64,000 bases of DNA from Cryptomeria japonica (lineage: Eukaryota; Streptophyta; Pinopsida; Cupressales; Cupressaceae): NCBI RefSeq assembly GCF_030272615.1, contig NC_081410.1, positions 141,760,849 through 141,824,848 of the forward strand. Reading direction: 5' to 3'. A program made the translations under genes and the position numbers. Shown piece by piece: positions 61,985 to 64,000 of this stretch. The number at the start of each line of letters is the position of its first letter. Positions within the stretch are counted from its first letter, which is position 1. The notes beneath the pieces were generated by a model. The model worked only from the letters and a program-made list of their open reading frames with translations, searched no databases and had not been told where the DNA came from.

Positions 61985-62270
61985 TTACCCAGGTCCTTTC
62001 TTGACTGCAGTCTCTGCATCCCTAAAAAGAATATTCATGAAAGATTGATCCCAATCGATGGTATTGTCAATTGTCTGATCCAAAACTACTTTGACCCCCT
62101 TATTTGTAAGCCAATATATCGTGTTTCCTTCTCTATATGTGTGTTTCATCCTATAATCCACTAAAAAACTCAAGAGTTGTTCAATCCTGTGAATCCACAT
62201 CTGAACTCTCCAATTAGGAAAACATCCTTTTGAAATCAGATTTCAATTACATTTATTTATAGGTAAATGC
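61985..62270 (-). pseudogene. LINE RNase H tail fragment
   Basis: Minus-strand MWIHRIEQLLSFLVDYRMKH and TYREGNTIYWLTNKGVKVV match the C-terminal helix region of RNase H in plant L1 LINEs (HTYREGN ... WLxNKG). It is isolated, with no RT upstream in recognisable form. It is a second LINE copy, distinct from 37380-40118. Confidence 0.6.
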
Positions 62271-62839
62271 TCATCGTATGAGCTACATCTAGAAAATTCT
62301 AGACTCTCAATAAATTCTCTCTTGGAGGGGATACAAACAATAGTTGATAGATCATATGACTTAAGTCTTGCCTCCATATACGTGGATGTTCACTCTACTG
62401 TAAACAATGCAGACTAATACAAATTTGTCAATCATTGAATATATTTTCTTGCATGAGAAGTTACAACTTCAAGATCAATTTCTAACTATATTTTTCGTGA
62501 AATGGATTTTACAAACAAGAGAAAGGATAATAACATTAGTTTCAATGAATATACCTACATAACTATAAACATATATATGCATGTGTGGTGCCACAATTTT
62601 TGAATAGTAGTAAAAGCACATCTTTGGTGAATACCAAGGAACTTTAATGTTGTCTTTAAAATGTTTCATACATTTGTAATCTCAAAATTTGCAGAAGTGC
62701 TTATAATATCTTCTTCTTGTCTCTTTTTACACAACAATTAATCTCCCTTTATAGAGAGTGAAATAGTTTGACACTAAAGGGACATGCCCTTTCGAAAACA
62801 CAACCAACTAACTGACAAACAACTATTGAATTCTTAACA

Positions 62840-63030
62840 TAAACAAATTAAATAAACCAAGATGATGGATGTAATCATCACTGTAGTAATATTGGAATTC
62901 CTTGGTCCATTTCCTCATGGCATTCTCCAGCTCGTAAGCCTGACCAACCATGTATCTCACAAAGGGTTCCATGTCTCCATTTTCATCAACTCGTGCCCTT
63001 GACTTGTCTAGGAATCGAATTAAATTTCCT
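62840..63030 (-). pseudogene. Coding-like stretch without start codon
   Basis: The minus strand is open for about 60 codons from about 63030 to a TAG near 62838, reading DKSRARVDENGDMEPFVRYM then VGQAYELENAMRKWTKEF. The amino-acid mix looks like real protein, but no ATG start or domain is seen. It is probably an exon or transposon fragment. Confidence 0.35.
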
Positions 63031-64000
63031 CAATGGGTATTTCTCTTTTGAGTTGGATCAACATTAAACCCTTTTTACAAAAACATTTATTCCGGTGGGA
63101 GCAAGGAGGGTTCCTCAGGAACTTTTTGTCGTGTGATTTTGGTAAGAAAACTTATGCAGCTTCATTCCAAGGGTGATACAAAGGCTTGGTGATGACAACT
63201 TTAGGTGGTGAAAACTTTGGTCATAACAGGACCATCTATGAGACCTTATTGGATTAAACAAGTGACAAAGGTGCCCCTACACCACCTAGTTCAGACACTC
63301 CTATTTATAAGAATTTCCTACGATTGTAAAATAAAATTGGAATGAAGATCTATCATCTTGTCAATGACTCATTTCTCTAGCTTGTAATAAAAAAGGGAAG
63401 GTTACTGAATTTATTTCTACATGGCCTTATTAGGTTACCTATTAAATCTTCTAGGTGGCCTTATTAGGACCTCACAAACATATTTCATTCTCAAACCCTT
63501 AATTAATCATTAAACCCCAATAATGTCAAATAATGATATAAATATTTTGGCAAAGATAAAAAATGGAATCTTCAGTCGATGTAATCAGGTTTAATCTCAA
63601 TATAACATGGTTTTCTGCTCATTTTTCATGTTTTTGACAGCATAACAATCTGATCACTTGAGTTTTTTGTGTTAATACCTTGAAGTTTTGGTTTATATTC
63701 TATTGGATTTGATGTGGCATTGAACAATATTCAATTTTGTTTTTATTCTATTCAAATCCATTATTGTTTAGGCAAGATATTCAAGTTTTTGTCCAAATTA
63801 CAAACCCTCAGTCTAGGGTATCCAATGACTGGTAAAAATGTAATCTTTTGTTTTCATGTGAATCAAGTCCCCAAACTTGGTAGTATAGAGAGGAAGGATA
63901 TCTAAAATATGTATTTAATCTTGCAGGAGACCATGCACGGATTGGCACATGTTTTAGTGGATGAAGATGACTGAAAATTTGTCTTGGACTGAGACAAAGT
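63031..64000. other. AT-rich end of window, nothing identified
   Basis: No LTR pair, gene or structured repeat recognised. A plus-strand open frame at 63714-63905 has no motif. Confidence 0.35.

Overview
The window reads as plant nuclear intergenic DNA made almost entirely of nested, decayed transposable elements. I saw no intact host gene, rRNA, tRNA or CRISPR array. It is AT-rich. It holds plant-type Ty3 elements (a chromodomain integrase, and a pol with a second archaeal-type RNase H), copia-type LTR elements primed by initiator tRNA-Met, an LTR more than 2 kb and probably about 4.3 kb long, a LINE with a C-terminal RNase H, and a hAT-like transposase. Such old layered nests suggest a large gymnosperm (conifer-like) genome, but no marker gene proves it.

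Layout. 1-4415 (minus): 3' part of a Ty3 chromovirus (LTR, polypurine tract, integrase, RNase H, half of RT). 4684-6009 (minus): a Ty3-type gag relic. 7230-8700: a G/T-rich LINE-like relic. 9711-11510 (plus): a Ty3 pol relic. 12081-22231: a minus-strand LTR element whose downstream LTR was split by a complete plus-strand LTR element at 12388-18111. Each has recognisable target-site duplications. Both lack pol and carry related long non-pol ORFs. 22250-22935: unknown relic. 23330-37350: a block with a hAT-like transposase pseudogene and its promoter, a 1,437-codon minus-strand frame broken only by three TAG codons, two short unknown pseudogenes and several local tandem arrays. It may be one very large transposon. 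37380-40118 (minus): LINE.

40119-60735 holds a plus-strand Ty3 element of the dual-RNase-H (Tat-like) kind: gag 43339-44413, protease 45662-46876, RT/RNase H 51060-53803, integrase 58153-59302. Two insertions split it. The first is a short copia-type LTR (46877-51054, duplication CTCAG), itself split by a 3.9 kb TG...CA segment (46953-50874). The second is a 4,349-bp presumed solo LTR (53804-58152, duplication CAATA) whose last 2.1 kb matches the LTR at 1-2077. In both cases the host pol frame resumes exactly across the duplication. The rest (60736-64000) holds fragments: an unknown acidic ORF relic, a LINE RNase H tail and a short unexplained coding stretch.

The elements do not form a pathway. 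What they record is order of insertion and decay. Ten in-frame stops scored in three genes are all TAG or TGA, never TAA, as expected from cytosine-methylation decay. The observations most worth following are a C-loop hairpin near the 3' end of several copia-type LTRs, the pol-less elements with a shared accessory ORF, the 1,437-codon frame, and the possible giant hAT-like transposon.
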